The notes below the pieces were generated by a model. That model searched no databases. It saw only the letters and a list, made by a program, of their open reading frames with translations, and was not told the origin of the DNA. From Megaleporinus macrocephalus (taxonomy: Eukaryota > Chordata > Actinopteri > Characiformes > Anostomidae), in NCBI GenBank assembly GCA_021613375.1, contig CM038710.1, positions 23,549,667-23,613,666 on the forward strand: a stretch of DNA of 64,000 bases. The letters run 5' to 3'. Both the position numbers and the translations under genes were made by a program. This document shows positions 24,201 to 37,100 of this stretch, one piece after another. Positions within the stretch are counted from its first letter, which is position 1. Each line of letters begins with the position of its first letter.

Positions 24201-27200
24201 ATGCACAAGTCTTCCGTTACTGCTCGATGCTCCGCTGTTTTGCATATTATTACTGAGTGGTTTAATCAGAGTAGCGATAAAACAGAACTGATTAATTAAA
24301 GCAGCATTATTTAAGAATGTCACCTTAAAATAACAGCTACAAAATCATGTTGTTGGTAGCCTGACTGTCACTGCTATAGCACTACGCAACTTTTGGAGAG
24401 CTATCCACTTGTTCATCCATGATGTATCAACCTTCATGTATGGGCTCTAGCTTCTACTGCACTTATTAAGACTCCTGTTGCTTCAAAAGTCCAAAAAACT
24501 AACAGTTATTATTCTAGCTCTTACTTTGTGATGAAAAAGAGAAAATAGCTGCCGTTTATTATAAGTTACAATTCTTAATTCTTAATGGCTGTGGGCTCTA
24601 ATGTAGTAGCGGCTTGGACCTGAACATGTTATACCAAGCGCTTCGGAGTGGAAAGAAACCCTTTTCGCCTGCGATAGCGTCTGAATAAACAATGAAGTGA
24701 TGAAAACGTTTACAGGTTCTGTGTGTTATTTGATTTAGGGATACGTGGATCCAGAAATGGCTATTACATCAGACTTAAAAATCGGCTAAGAAAAAAACCG
24801 CTTGATATTCTCACGGGAGCATGAACAGCATGGCGGAGGCTGCAAAATGACCGAAGAAGAGAAAGAGAAGAGAAAAAAAAAAGAGTGTTAATGCAAGACA
24901 GAGACCAGAGTAACTCTTGGACTGGACTCGTTGGCAAGACTTAAGAGATAAAAGGATGTGTCATCCCTCTCTCACAGAGTTTTGTAGTTTTTCACAATGC
25001 TAAAAGTTATTGAACCTTGGTTTCATTTCAAGCTTCAAGTTTGGTTAGCGTTTTTTAATCTCCTGCTAAGCAAGTCTTGAAAACGTACAACCTCCTGTAA
25101 TAAAATCCTGTAATAAAACTCAACACTCTTCATTCTCTTAAGATACTGACTTGGTCGCAAAGATGAGATGGCATGGCTTTCGTACACCTGAACCACTTCT
25201 GCTCCACAAAGCCAATAAGAACTTCTCACATCTGCCCTCTGCTTCACTGAGACCTGGCTTTCTGAGCTGACTGTGGACAGCACTTTGCGCATTCCAGGTG
25301 TTGTGCAGAATCCTGACTTCATTGCAGAATCTGACTCCCCTTTGCATGCGCGCATATCAAGCTTTAATATGCACACAACTGATTACACTTACTGCTATTT
25401 ACACACAGAAACAACTGAAATTGCCAGTGTAATCTACAGCAGCTACATGCCTGCATATATGCAAAGGTGAGCCAGATTCTTTATCCTTCAGCTAGTCAAC
25501 AAACGCACATGTATGTAAGGGGGACACAATCTGTACTTACAGCAGTGAAGTAACTGTAGGAGCAACTGTAGGAGGAGCCCAGGAGCTATTGTAATAGCGC
25601 CAATGCTGCTTTAAATGCAACAACAGAACAGGGAAATCATAGAACGAGTAGAGAAAAGCAGTAAAAGCAGATAACATCAGAAACAGCCAGGTTTCGTGTC
25701 AGCCTTTAAGGTTTGTTTTGGCTACAATTTCCATTCAATCCAAATTTAGTTGATTAGTCTTGCTTCAGTTTTGCAATAGAGATGTGAGGCTAATGCAGCA
25801 AAAATCAATTGAAACGAATACCACTCCAATTAGCATTGTGCAGGTCTAAATGATCTGATATTTGCCTGAAATCATGTTGGTCTCAAGTTGACTTGATTTC
25901 CAACACTTACTGTTACTAGAACAAAGAAAAAAAAAAAACACACCCACCCTGCCCCCCACACTCCCATTACCTGTTAGCTATCATGTCTTGGTTGATCGAC
26001 ATTAAGGGTATAAAAGTGTATTTTCATTTTTCTTCCTAACTAGGACTTTCAAGACAGCAATGAAAGTACACCGTAATGGCGCGCATCAGCAGTAGGCGGC
26101 GTTGTATCAAACAGCCTCCATTACCTGTGTTAAAACACTCTGATTATTTCTCACCTGCAGACATCATCTACATATCAAAAGCCCTGCTTTCTCCACAACG
26201 ACTCCTCTACAGCGCTCCGCGAGATCCAATAACTAACTCTGGTGCATTTGTCCTCCACTCAAATCTAATTAAGAGCCTTTTTTTTAATAAAGGGCTGCTC
26301 CGCGCTCCATGATCCATGATTGCACTTCTTTGTTCTATAAGCATGATGCAACATCTTCCAACTTCTGGCTCATACTGCATCCATGGGGGGATGATGAGTC
26401 TCCCCCCGCAGGCCTGCACCACTGTCCTCAGGGTTGCGGAGGTGAGAGGGAAGCCAGCCTGGCCACGCGGAGCCTACAGCGGAGCGACGGTGAAGCGGCG
26501 GCGGGCGTGGAGGGTGGCACGACGTGCCAACAAGAGCAGGTGTGTCAGGGCGGTCCGTCTTGGCCCTGTCAGCGCTACACCGTCATTAGCCGGTACGGAC
26601 GCGGCGGGGGGCAGCACGACGTCTCTCAGGGCCCCCGGTAATTACGCTCTGACATAATTAACCCAGCAAGCCCATTAGCCCAGCGCTGGCTAGAAAAAAA
26701 AAAAGAAGCCCCCGCTATAATTATTTGTTGTGTGCATGCTAATGAGGCCAGCTGTGCACCCATCGTACAACACGAACAAATTAATTTACAAGGCTGTGCT
26801 TCAAGGGTCTTTTTTTCTCCTTTCCTCGCTCTTAAACGTACTCCAAAACCACTACCTCCTTCTTTTTTTTAAAATATCAAGTGGCCGTTCAAGGTCCAAA
26901 AACATCTGCTCTCATCCTTCTGCAGTGAAGTGGATTAGTTGATGCAAAGCAATATAGAAAGTTAAGGAAAAGTTCTATCCTAGATTTCACCATCCTTATA
27001 TAATTTAGAAGAAAACAGTCATTCGGAATGATTCGTAGTAGAGAAACCTACCAACCTGGATGTCTTTATAGTGGCAGTGATGGAAACCAGTGACTGCATT
27101 GTCTACCTAGCAAATACAGCCATTTATTAGTATTTACTATCCAAAGTGACCCCCTGAGTTTTTAAATGTAGATGTCTTAGAACACTACAACCGCTCTGGT

Positions 27201-30200
27201 GGTTGACCAATCAGAACAGAGTGTTTGAGCTGACCAATCAGAGGACACAGGAGCTCTAACAGAGCATATACAGTATGAGTAATGTTTTTGAAACCTTAAA
27301 ATCAGTTCTGGTAGACTCCTGAAAACGAGCATGCACGGTTCCTTTTAAAGCAGCTGAACCCATTCATTAAAAGAGGCGCATAACGTGTCAGAAATAACGG
27401 ATGGCAACAACACTTTTTTAAAAAGGAACATGGAAGTTAAATTTCAATTCAGTGAAACTGAGCCCACAATCTGAGATTTTCTCTCTTATCAAACTGCGCA
27501 GTGTCAAAAACACAGTCAATCTATTTCATAAAAGAGCGACAGAGTGCTGCAGAGAAAATATGCTCTGAGAAAAAACATTAAAAGTTTAAACCATTGTTGC
27601 TGCACCACGCTCTGAGGTAAGGTACCACTTTGCTGTAGAACCGGTGAACTTCAAACCCTGCAATAAATCAATGGCAGCTAAGATATGTGGAGACGTTTCA
27701 CAAAAGTGAACGTCTGTTATCAAATGCGAACGTGGCTGTCCATTCCTTTTCTTTTCACTCTGACTTAGTTGCATTTTTAATGCAGGTTCTCGGCTCCTCT
27801 ACTCTGTAATCGTCCAAATCCTCCCAAAGCCAACTGCACCAACAGTGCTGAGTTTTTTCTTCTTCCTCTAGAATCCCCAAAGCATGAGGCATGCATGTGC
27901 ACCTGCATAGCTATGCAGAAAATCTCTTCAAAATCTTCATTTATATTTCGCCTCATTTATCTTCTAATTAAGTTGTAGGCAATTCCCAATGTAGTGTGTA
28001 ACCCGTCCAACAGCACCTGCCTATACCTCTAATACACTATCCAAACTGCAGCTGAAGCCTCCCACTACTTGTTTTAGTTCTAGTCTGCCATTTTCACTTA
28101 TTTTTAGAATGCCAATTTCTCAACACTGGCATGTAGCCTAGCGTGAAATTTGAAAAAGCATGGGTTTCCAACATGAGGGCCTTCGCCAACTTTGACATCA
28201 CAATGAAAAAGTCACAAGTTGTTTTTATTTTCCCTAAATCTATACCACCAGTCAAAAGTTCGGATTCTAAATAGGAAATAAAATTATTCCAACTAATGCT
28301 CATTGAATTATTATGCTGATCACATGTCCAGAACAACCAAACTAAAAATATATGTTAAAAAGTTTTTAATATATAAAATATATATTATATATTAAAAACA
28401 AGTTTTTGCGTAGGACTTCAGTAAAATTAGCGAAAACTGAAACTGAAAATTAAAACTGAAAGTAACATTTTGTGTTGGGAAATGTGAAACCATAATATCA
28501 TCCTGATTCCTATTTAATCAGTTGTGTTGTGACGAGGAAGGATGAGGTCTAAATAGTTTTACAGACCACTGAAATTGTGTTGTGTTGTTCTGTAGCTTAT
28601 GTCATACCCAAATTAGAAGCTGTGGATCTGACATGGATGGCGAAAAATGATTGGGATTTTGGAAAATTGATGTTATCATGCCCTGGGGTAAACTAAATCG
28701 TTTCGAACCTCATATATTTTTTTTGCATTCATATATTTTTTCCCTGAATTACACGGGATCCTCTGAATTCTGAGACTTAATGAGTCAAATATGTTTTTTC
28801 TTAAAATCTGAGCAAACTGCTGCGCACTGAAATGACATCCTAAGACTAGCCACTTCACCAAATACACTCTGTTCCTAATATAAGCATAACTACAAAAGGA
28901 GGCTATTCAACTTCTGAGGTCTATTTAGTAGAAAGTCAACATGTTCGATTGAGAAATTCCATACGTAGCATTGTGCATTTCTCACATCTCCACTATCATT
29001 GTCAAAAGAAGGAAAAGGAAAACCTTGAATAGGTGTGCTCAAACGGTTGACTGCTATTAGTGATGCACGAAAAAATATCTGCGATATTTTATATATCTAC
29101 GTTAAGCTTGTAAGGTCAAATTTCATTGAGGTACATTGTAAATACATTACTTTTTCTCACTTACCCATTGTCAGTGCACCTTCCTTCCTGCCTTTCCTGA
29201 TTTATTTTTTATGTTTCTTTGCTATTACTTTACATTTCAAATAGATTTGTTTTAGGAATTCCAAGGTTCAGACGTGCACAGTTCCAATCACTTACAAAAT
29301 TCTTTTAAAAGATGTAACAGCAACAGGGAGGCTGGCTATAGGTTGATATTGTATGATGCCACTGATTTCCTGTCTCCCTTTAAAAAACAGGTGATATAAA
29401 CCTGAGTGGTAAACAGGTGCTAGCTGCTGTTTGCACCATGCCCACATTCATGACCCTGACTGTGACAATTACTGAATTTGCACATCTAGTACTGGTTTTG
29501 CACATAGTGTGTTTCTGTCTTTTGTATTTGCTACTGCTTATTTATCTCTTTTCAACTTCACTTCTGAAAGTCCTGCACTAAAGAAGTAGCCTGACAGTGT
29601 TTCGTTATACTGTACAGCCTTGTACTTGTATAATGGCAATACAGTTGAACTGAACAGTATTGAATAAAGTGGGGATTCAAATCAGAAGTGGTTAGGACTG
29701 GGCGCCACTGTAGCTCCTAACCCACGAACGTCCAGTCACAGACAGCCCGATGCACATTCAAAACCGTCTCTCCCGTATCACCCCGCACTGCTCTTCTGAG
29801 CCTGCCACAGCGAGGCCGCCACATTTCTCGGCTTCTGCTTTTGACAAAACGTCCCGATTCATTCCGCCGACGTTCATTATCATAAACGCTTTTTTCGCAA
29901 CACTACCCGGAACAAAATGTGACATCTTAAACGTTCGCGCGAAATACACAAAGGAGGTGATTCTTTTGTTCCATTTATTTGGAGTGCCTTCGCTCCGTGC
30001 ACTTGATATTCAGCGAGTATATTAAATCGCTTTGCCATCGCCTTGATGTAGAAGAGGAGAGGGCGAGCGTGTGCCAGAGAGAGAGAGCAAAAGAGATGTG
30101 TCTGTTTCTATGGCTGCGTGCGCTGAAAGACAAACTTTCTCATAAAGCCTTTTGTTACCCCAGCAGACTGAAGGACAGAGTCGGGCTTACATCAATAAGC

Positions 30201-33200
30201 ATCACCTGTGAAACAGTCTTGAAAGAGACGCACTGTCACAGCTGCGTGGGATATGACTGGAGATGTGCTATCTCAATAAAGAAAAGCCGAAGGATAAAGA
30301 GGAGAAGCGAGCGAGCGGCAAGGGCGAGCGAGAGCAAGTGGTTCTTTTGAACTCCTATCGGCACGTTACATGAAGGCCACAGCTAAGATGAAACTCGGTG
30401 CGTCTTAGAGGTCACAGTAAAATGAGGGCTGCTGCAAGAAGTGACTTTGTTGTGAGTGCCTGTTAATGATATCGCAATCGTGTCCCTCCATTCAGGTGAC
30501 TGTCCAAGTCATGTCTTTGGAAACTTGCAGCACGTCTTAAGTGTTCTGTTTACATGCGTGAGTACTACAGAGGCAGTGCGCATGTTCTGCCTTCTAAAAG
30601 TTGCCGATTTTCCAAATAGGGTTTGATTATGGACTAGAGGACCTGCCTTCTCTCGAGCGGTGGAGCTCCATCCAATGTAGTTGTGGTCCAAGACAGATCA
30701 TCCCACATCAGTTCCTGACCTTACTAATGCTCTTCTGGGGAAATGCCATCACAGTGACGTTCCAACATCTAGTGTAAAACCTTCCCAGAGGAGTAAAAGC
30801 TGTTCCTGGAGCAAACAGGGGAACAAACTCCCCATTTAAACTGTATTTTAGGAGAAATAGGAGATGAGCAACTTTTTGGGCACGTTTTTGAAAGGGTTTT
30901 GCTCGGAAAACACCATCAATGCTTATTAATGAACTATTTTTAACTCAGCACGGACAAGGCTCTGTAAACACTCAGGATGAAAAGCACGGGCTGCTAAATT
31001 CTGAGTAGACTGATAAATCAATGATACGGAAGGCAGTTATTTATCTCAACTCTTTCAAGTGATGACTGAACTGTACAGTCTCCGCAGTAGCGGATATTCT
31101 AGCAGGTGATAAATTTAGCATTACCTACAATCCTAAAGCACTAACCCACTTACTCCGCTAAAAACTAAAATGAAAATTGTTACCGAACTATGTTCCATGG
31201 GCGATGATATCCAGCTTACAACATTTTTACACTTTTACACTTGCTGCATTCACCATGAACAAGTGTTCCACTGTTGCTTAGTTCGAGACATGAGGATTGC
31301 GGGAGCAGTGGATTGAAGTATGTAACGAGAGAATTTTTTTTTGAGATTTTCAAAAATTTTAATGATAAGTTAATTTATCATGAAACGTTAAGTAAGAGAG
31401 GAACAGATTGAATTAAAGGAGCGATACATAAAGTTCAGCAATTTGTCTAATTTAAACCCCATTCCATTCTCCGCCCTCTTTAATGCCTACCACTGCTTAC
31501 TTACCAGTCTGAAAAATCAATGGATTAACGCTACAGGTATTATGAGACAGGATGGGCACTAGCTAGTTGATTAGCATGCTAACTTCAGTAGATATCTCTG
31601 TAAGATAGACGTTTTTGACATGCTATTAAAAACAATTATTTCTTTACTGTAGATCACTTTAGTTTGTGCTTAAATGTTTTAAACTAAATATTGATTACAT
31701 CATCTTACATATTGCTCCTTTAAGTAAAAACAGCTATTTCTACTGATCTGCCTAATTCGTATTCTCAACATGTTACTTTTGATATGTTGCAACAGAATGC
31801 ATTACTGAATGCATTTAGTGTATTCAATATTCAGCCAGCCCTACTTTTTCAAACATTACGTCCACTAAACCTGTAAGAGTTACTAATTTCACAACTCTTA
31901 CCTTCATGGTAACTAAGAAGCGGCCCGTGCTACAAGCAGTAGGTTTTGCAGATATAATTATTTGTCAGTTTTTTTTCCCAAACTGTTGTTTATGTAGAGA
32001 CTGAAACTCTTTAAGCCCAAATGGGGTTTAAACACCTGAAAGATTTAAGTGTTGATCAATGCATAAATCACAGCAACACTATAAAATGTGTTTTTTGTTT
32101 AGCTGTTCCTTCAATTTTGCAGTTTTTGCAAAGAGGGAAAAGTGGGAAGTAGGTTTCCTCATACGAGCGAGGTTATCACAAACTGACAAGGAAATACACA
32201 CCCAAAGGTCTGAGAGGCAGAGCAGGTACCGTACCCCAATACTGCCTAAAATCACTTTCTCACATACAGTGTACCCACTCACAAACTAGTGCATGTACGC
32301 AGGCAGATACCACTTGTACGAACATTTTCTCTCTTACTGAATCTGTGTACACACACACACACTCCAGTATGGTCCCTGTGGGACTTTTTCCCTCCGCAGG
32401 GATCCATTGGCTGGGCTGGCGCTTTTATGAACATAATGCATTATTAAGCACCTCAAACATCTCTTGGGCCTTTTGTTTATTACTGCTCTTATTAATCACT
32501 AGCACATAAACTCCACCCTTTAAGAGAGCCCTCATTCTCAATTCATTCTCCAATCCCTCTTCCTGCTACAATATCACACATACAGGAAAAAAAAACCACA
32601 CACACACTCAGGTCTTTGAATTTCATTTGTTCTATGATGAAATATCCTCTAAAATACGCCCAATTATGAGGAAAAAAAATGCTTGGAAAAAACCTGGAAA
32701 AACTGATGAAACGGGTGGCCATTAGCAAGTGCGTCCCAAAAGACAAGCCTTGCCTTTGAAATTCGAAAAAGGCAAAAGTTGCAAAAGCAGAAGTATTTTG
32801 GTTGAAAAGGTACAATTAAACACTTTTTGATGTGCTCGACTAGCCCTAGTTAACTTTTGTTTCAAGTTACACGGATACAAAACTGGTGTGTCAAGTCTTT
32901 TCCTCAATACCGCTATAGATTTGCTAACTTTCTCTAAGAGTTTTCAACTCTCGTAACAAATCAAACCCCGTGGTGCACTGGCAAGTAGGTCTTCCTGCTG
33001 TCTAATGCATTAAATGAAAATGAAATTGAACTTCAAATTCTAGGGAGCCGAACGCGCTGCTTCACCTGCTGAACCCATCCGTAGTACTGCTGGCCACCAC
33101 TAGCCAGCAGTGTAACACAGGCATTGGTGATTCGGTGGCCTGTCCACGTTCAAGGCTCTGACTAGGAGCAGCCTGGTCTCCGACCAGCGGCTAAACTCGC

Positions 33201-34143
33201 CTCAAAGTAGCTCTCTCCTGTAAAACTTAGCCTTTACTACTACTATCTGTCTCGGTGCACTCGTTTCCTGCGTAGCCAAAGCTCTCGACTGACATGAAAA
33301 GAGCAACAGAGAGCCGCGGGGAGTGAGAGAGGGAGAGACAGAGAACGAGAAAGAGAGAGAGAGACAGTGAGAGCGAGTACCTCGCGGGGATGGAGAAGCA
33401 TAACAACGCAGGGAGAGGCAGAGCTAACACCTGCAGTTCCTGTCTTACGGCTACGCCCCCGGCAACGGCCCAGACGGCCCTCTCCAGGTGAGGCAGCTAC
33501 AAAAGACACCCTTCCTGCATCGCTTTGAGTGACAGACTCTCTCTATCTATCTCGTTCTCGCTCTCTGCCTCTCTGACAACAAGGGAAGCAGGGGAAGGGG
33601 GGGAGGAGGGGGAGCTCCTCATGAGATTCTAATTTGACTTCTCTCCTCTTTACTCTGATAAGGAGGCGGAAAAGCGGGAGCCGAAAATGGAAGGCAGCCA
33701 TATGACTGCGGGGCACAGCTATGGCGGCGGCGAAAAGAAAACACATAACCAAGGGCTGTGTTATATACGGGAATCCTCCCAGGGATGCCTGCCGGGACTG
33801 GAGGGCAGGAAGAGAAGTGCGGCGGTACGGTCTGTCAGCAACAGTCGGAGAGCTGGGACGCTCCCAACAGCACTACAGAGGACCAGTGAATTGCTTGTAT
33901 TTTGAAAGTAAACAATAGGTCGCATCTCACCAACACACACTCCATACAACGTATAGCGAGTCTGATCAGAGAAGGCTGTATTGATGACTAACAAAGAGAG
34001 AAACATAAGCCCTATTCAGTCAGAGAAAGAGAGAGAGCAAGTTCTCAGTATTCACTATCTTTGCTTGCCTTGAAATGTCTTTCATGGGCGTTTCAGCCAT
34101 AACATACTCTTTTTTTCCTCTGAATCCCCCCTACTGTTTTCTC

Positions 34144-34179
<36 letters not shown>

Positions 34180-37100
34180 TTTTATGTTCTGTACATCTGT
34201 TTTACAGTTGTATTTTGTAATTATACTCAGTTGAGCGATCGGGGATTAAATAATTGCTGACAAAACAGGAAAAAAAGCAAGAAAAAACATGAGAGAATGG
34301 AAATGGGGAGCCATCACAGAGTGGCAGATTTCTGTTGACATCAGCCACAGTGAGGTGGGGGGGGGGGGGGGGAGATTAGTGTGTAGACAGTAAAGAAAGC
34401 ATCAGCACTTCCAGCTGTCCTCCTCTTCCAGTAAGGAAAGTAAGACCCTGCTCTTTGTAGATAAACAGAAGAGCGGCATGCTTCCTATGAACTTCGTCAA
34501 TACCTTACAAGAGATGAACTGGCGCAGCCGGCAGAGACCCTACGACACTCATCTAACCTAGTTTAAAGGAGGCTTTTCCGAGGCCACACACAGGCGCACT
34601 CTTCGGACCCAGAATGCAAACACGTGCCATTAAACACCTCTAACATCACTAATAAAGGGAAGTCTTGTTAATGCTTTAATTGGATGCTCCACAGTAAATG
34701 CTTACTTACATTTAACTAAATACTTATTAAATTACTCTAAAGCTTGGATCATATCCTAACCTCAATGCTGTTAAGAATCGATCTTCAAACTAAACAGTGA
34801 AGATCAATTTTTTTCATAACTTGAATAAAAGTGTTATAGTTATTTTAATTACAATCCTGATTCTATCACATATAGCAGGAAGGAAGATTTTTGTTTTGCA
34901 TATGCTCAAAAGTATGAAAAGTTCAGAATATCAAGACTTACTTTTCAAACTTTAAGGAAACACATGCAAATGATGTTGAACAGATAATTAAAACACGTTA
35001 TCACTTAATAACATTGGGCCCCATTCACCAATATAAGATACTTCTTAAGATTGTCCTATGTCTGTGCCAGATTTATGATTCATTAAACCACAGAACTGTT
35101 TGCACCATGGTGCTCTAAAGTGCACAGGTTGTGTTGTTACATAAGAACAAATCAGAAATCAGTAAACAATGTCAGAATCGCGGTGTAAATTGCACATGTG
35201 GGTTTTAAGAAGTTGCTTCTTAGGAGTGGTTAGTGAATTAGACCTATTCCTCTTATTCCCCAAATACTTGCAACATCTAGCAGGTTGAGGGGTGGTTTAT
35301 AGTGGGATGAGGCAGTCTGTGGGCATGTTTGTCTTAGTGCTCATAAGGCACACCTGAACCTTGTATCCCTGATCTTATTTATACTCAGCGTGTTTGATGT
35401 GCCAAGGAGAAAGCAGAGCTCAAAAGCCAAGTTGAGACCTGTTTGCTTTTGTTGAACTGTGTTTTTTCTGTTCTTTGTTTGAGAGTGATGACTAAGAACA
35501 ATAAAAAACACCTTGTTCGCTTCTGTCTGCCACAAAGAACTGTGAAAGAACTGTAAACTTAGTCACACTCATACCAAAACCTGAGATTCTACAGAAAGAC
35601 GCTAATCCTTTCCCTCATGCAACTCAGGAGAGACAATGCCAGGCTCTGGTTGGTCTGTGGTGTTAGCAACAGGAGGTGATGTTCACAAGGATGAAGATCA
35701 AGCCATGCTTTAGAGCCACTTATCAATTTCTTCTACCTGGGCTTCCCTGTTCCTCATCCACAAGGTTCATTTCACTTGCTGGATTGATACCTCAAGAAGA
35801 CTCCACACCCAGGCAATGATAAAACCCCTTTGCAGTTGTGCAAAAGCTTTAGTGTGGACTAATGCAGGTTGTGTTTAAGATTGGTGAGGGATTGCCAGTG
35901 CAGCAATTCCAGCAAATGGAATGGCAAATTAGGTCCTATCTCACAGAGGGCCGCAGCTACGCCCTTGAAAGCATCTCGGACAAAAAAAGCCTCCTGCAGT
36001 TACCAAGACCTGTGTCACAAACACCTGAACAGACCTTATCATCTGGGTTACAATGAACCAAATAATTTTTAGTTTACTCCTCGTGGACAACCTCCTCCTG
36101 TCTCCTCTCCGCTCTTCTCCCCATGTCCCAGCTGAGTCAATGACAATTGGGTTGGGACCCAGATCTGGAGCAGATGCAGAGAGCTGGGAGTTGGGAGTCT
36201 ATGTGGTGATTAGTCCTAATCTTGGGATGAATCAGCTGAGGTTCCCACAGCTGGCATGGGATATAGAGTTAGGTCCCAACATTTAAAGTGCTGTGAGTTT
36301 TGCTTGGTCCTTGAAGGGTACACATTTCCAAGTTGCAAGGTTGTGAGGACTTGGGGCTGAGGACTTGGTTTTTGTGTGGTGAGACACTGTTTCCCTTGTG
36401 AGATCTGCTGGAACGTGATCAATCCACTCAGACCGAAGGTGTCTTATCCTGCAAGAAATACAAAAAAACGGAACATAGCTGTTCCAAAATGCAGTGGTTG
36501 TGCTTTTCCAAGTGGTTCATCACAATCCCATGGCCAGTCCATGGACTATTTTCACTGGCAGGGAATTTGCAGTATGCATCATGGCGGAAATGTCAGATAG
36601 TAAGTCACTTGCGACCACCTACGGAAAACGAGGTTCAGAACCTGCGCTCTAGCCCAAGACCAAGTCCAGGCACTTGTTCTAAGTCTAAGAACATGAGATG
36701 ATCATGGGAATAATGGAGGACTCACACAATGACTGGAGCCCAATGTCTCGATGACAGTACCCATGGCCACATACCGTTGCTAACTTGGCTGACATTATGA
36801 TGTCGATGGGTGGAGCTCATGGTGAACCTGGCAAGATGTGTCATTGGAAAAGTAGAGGAGCTATATCTGGGTTTACATTTAGGATGCATTGATTAAAAAC
36901 TGTGAATATTATTATAGCAGTGTTACTGTTATTACAATATTACAGTGCTTATCAGGACCACATTAGTGCAATGCCCAATCTGATTAAACAACGTTCCAGA
37001 TCCAGTCCTGTGGATGAAGCAGTGCCAGCAGTCCTTCATTTGGGTAAAAGTAGTCCTCTATGGTGGTCCTTTAGAGACCAATTGTCCCAGGAGAGGACAG

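Noticed and set aside
26309..26657. Two plus-strand frames of 110 and 113 codons
   Set aside because: GC-rich composition effect; both frames open together and neither looks like a protein.
28240..28330. Second Tc1-like terminus (accagtcaaaagttcggat)
   Set aside because: Only about 15 bases match the remembered terminus and no partner end was found.
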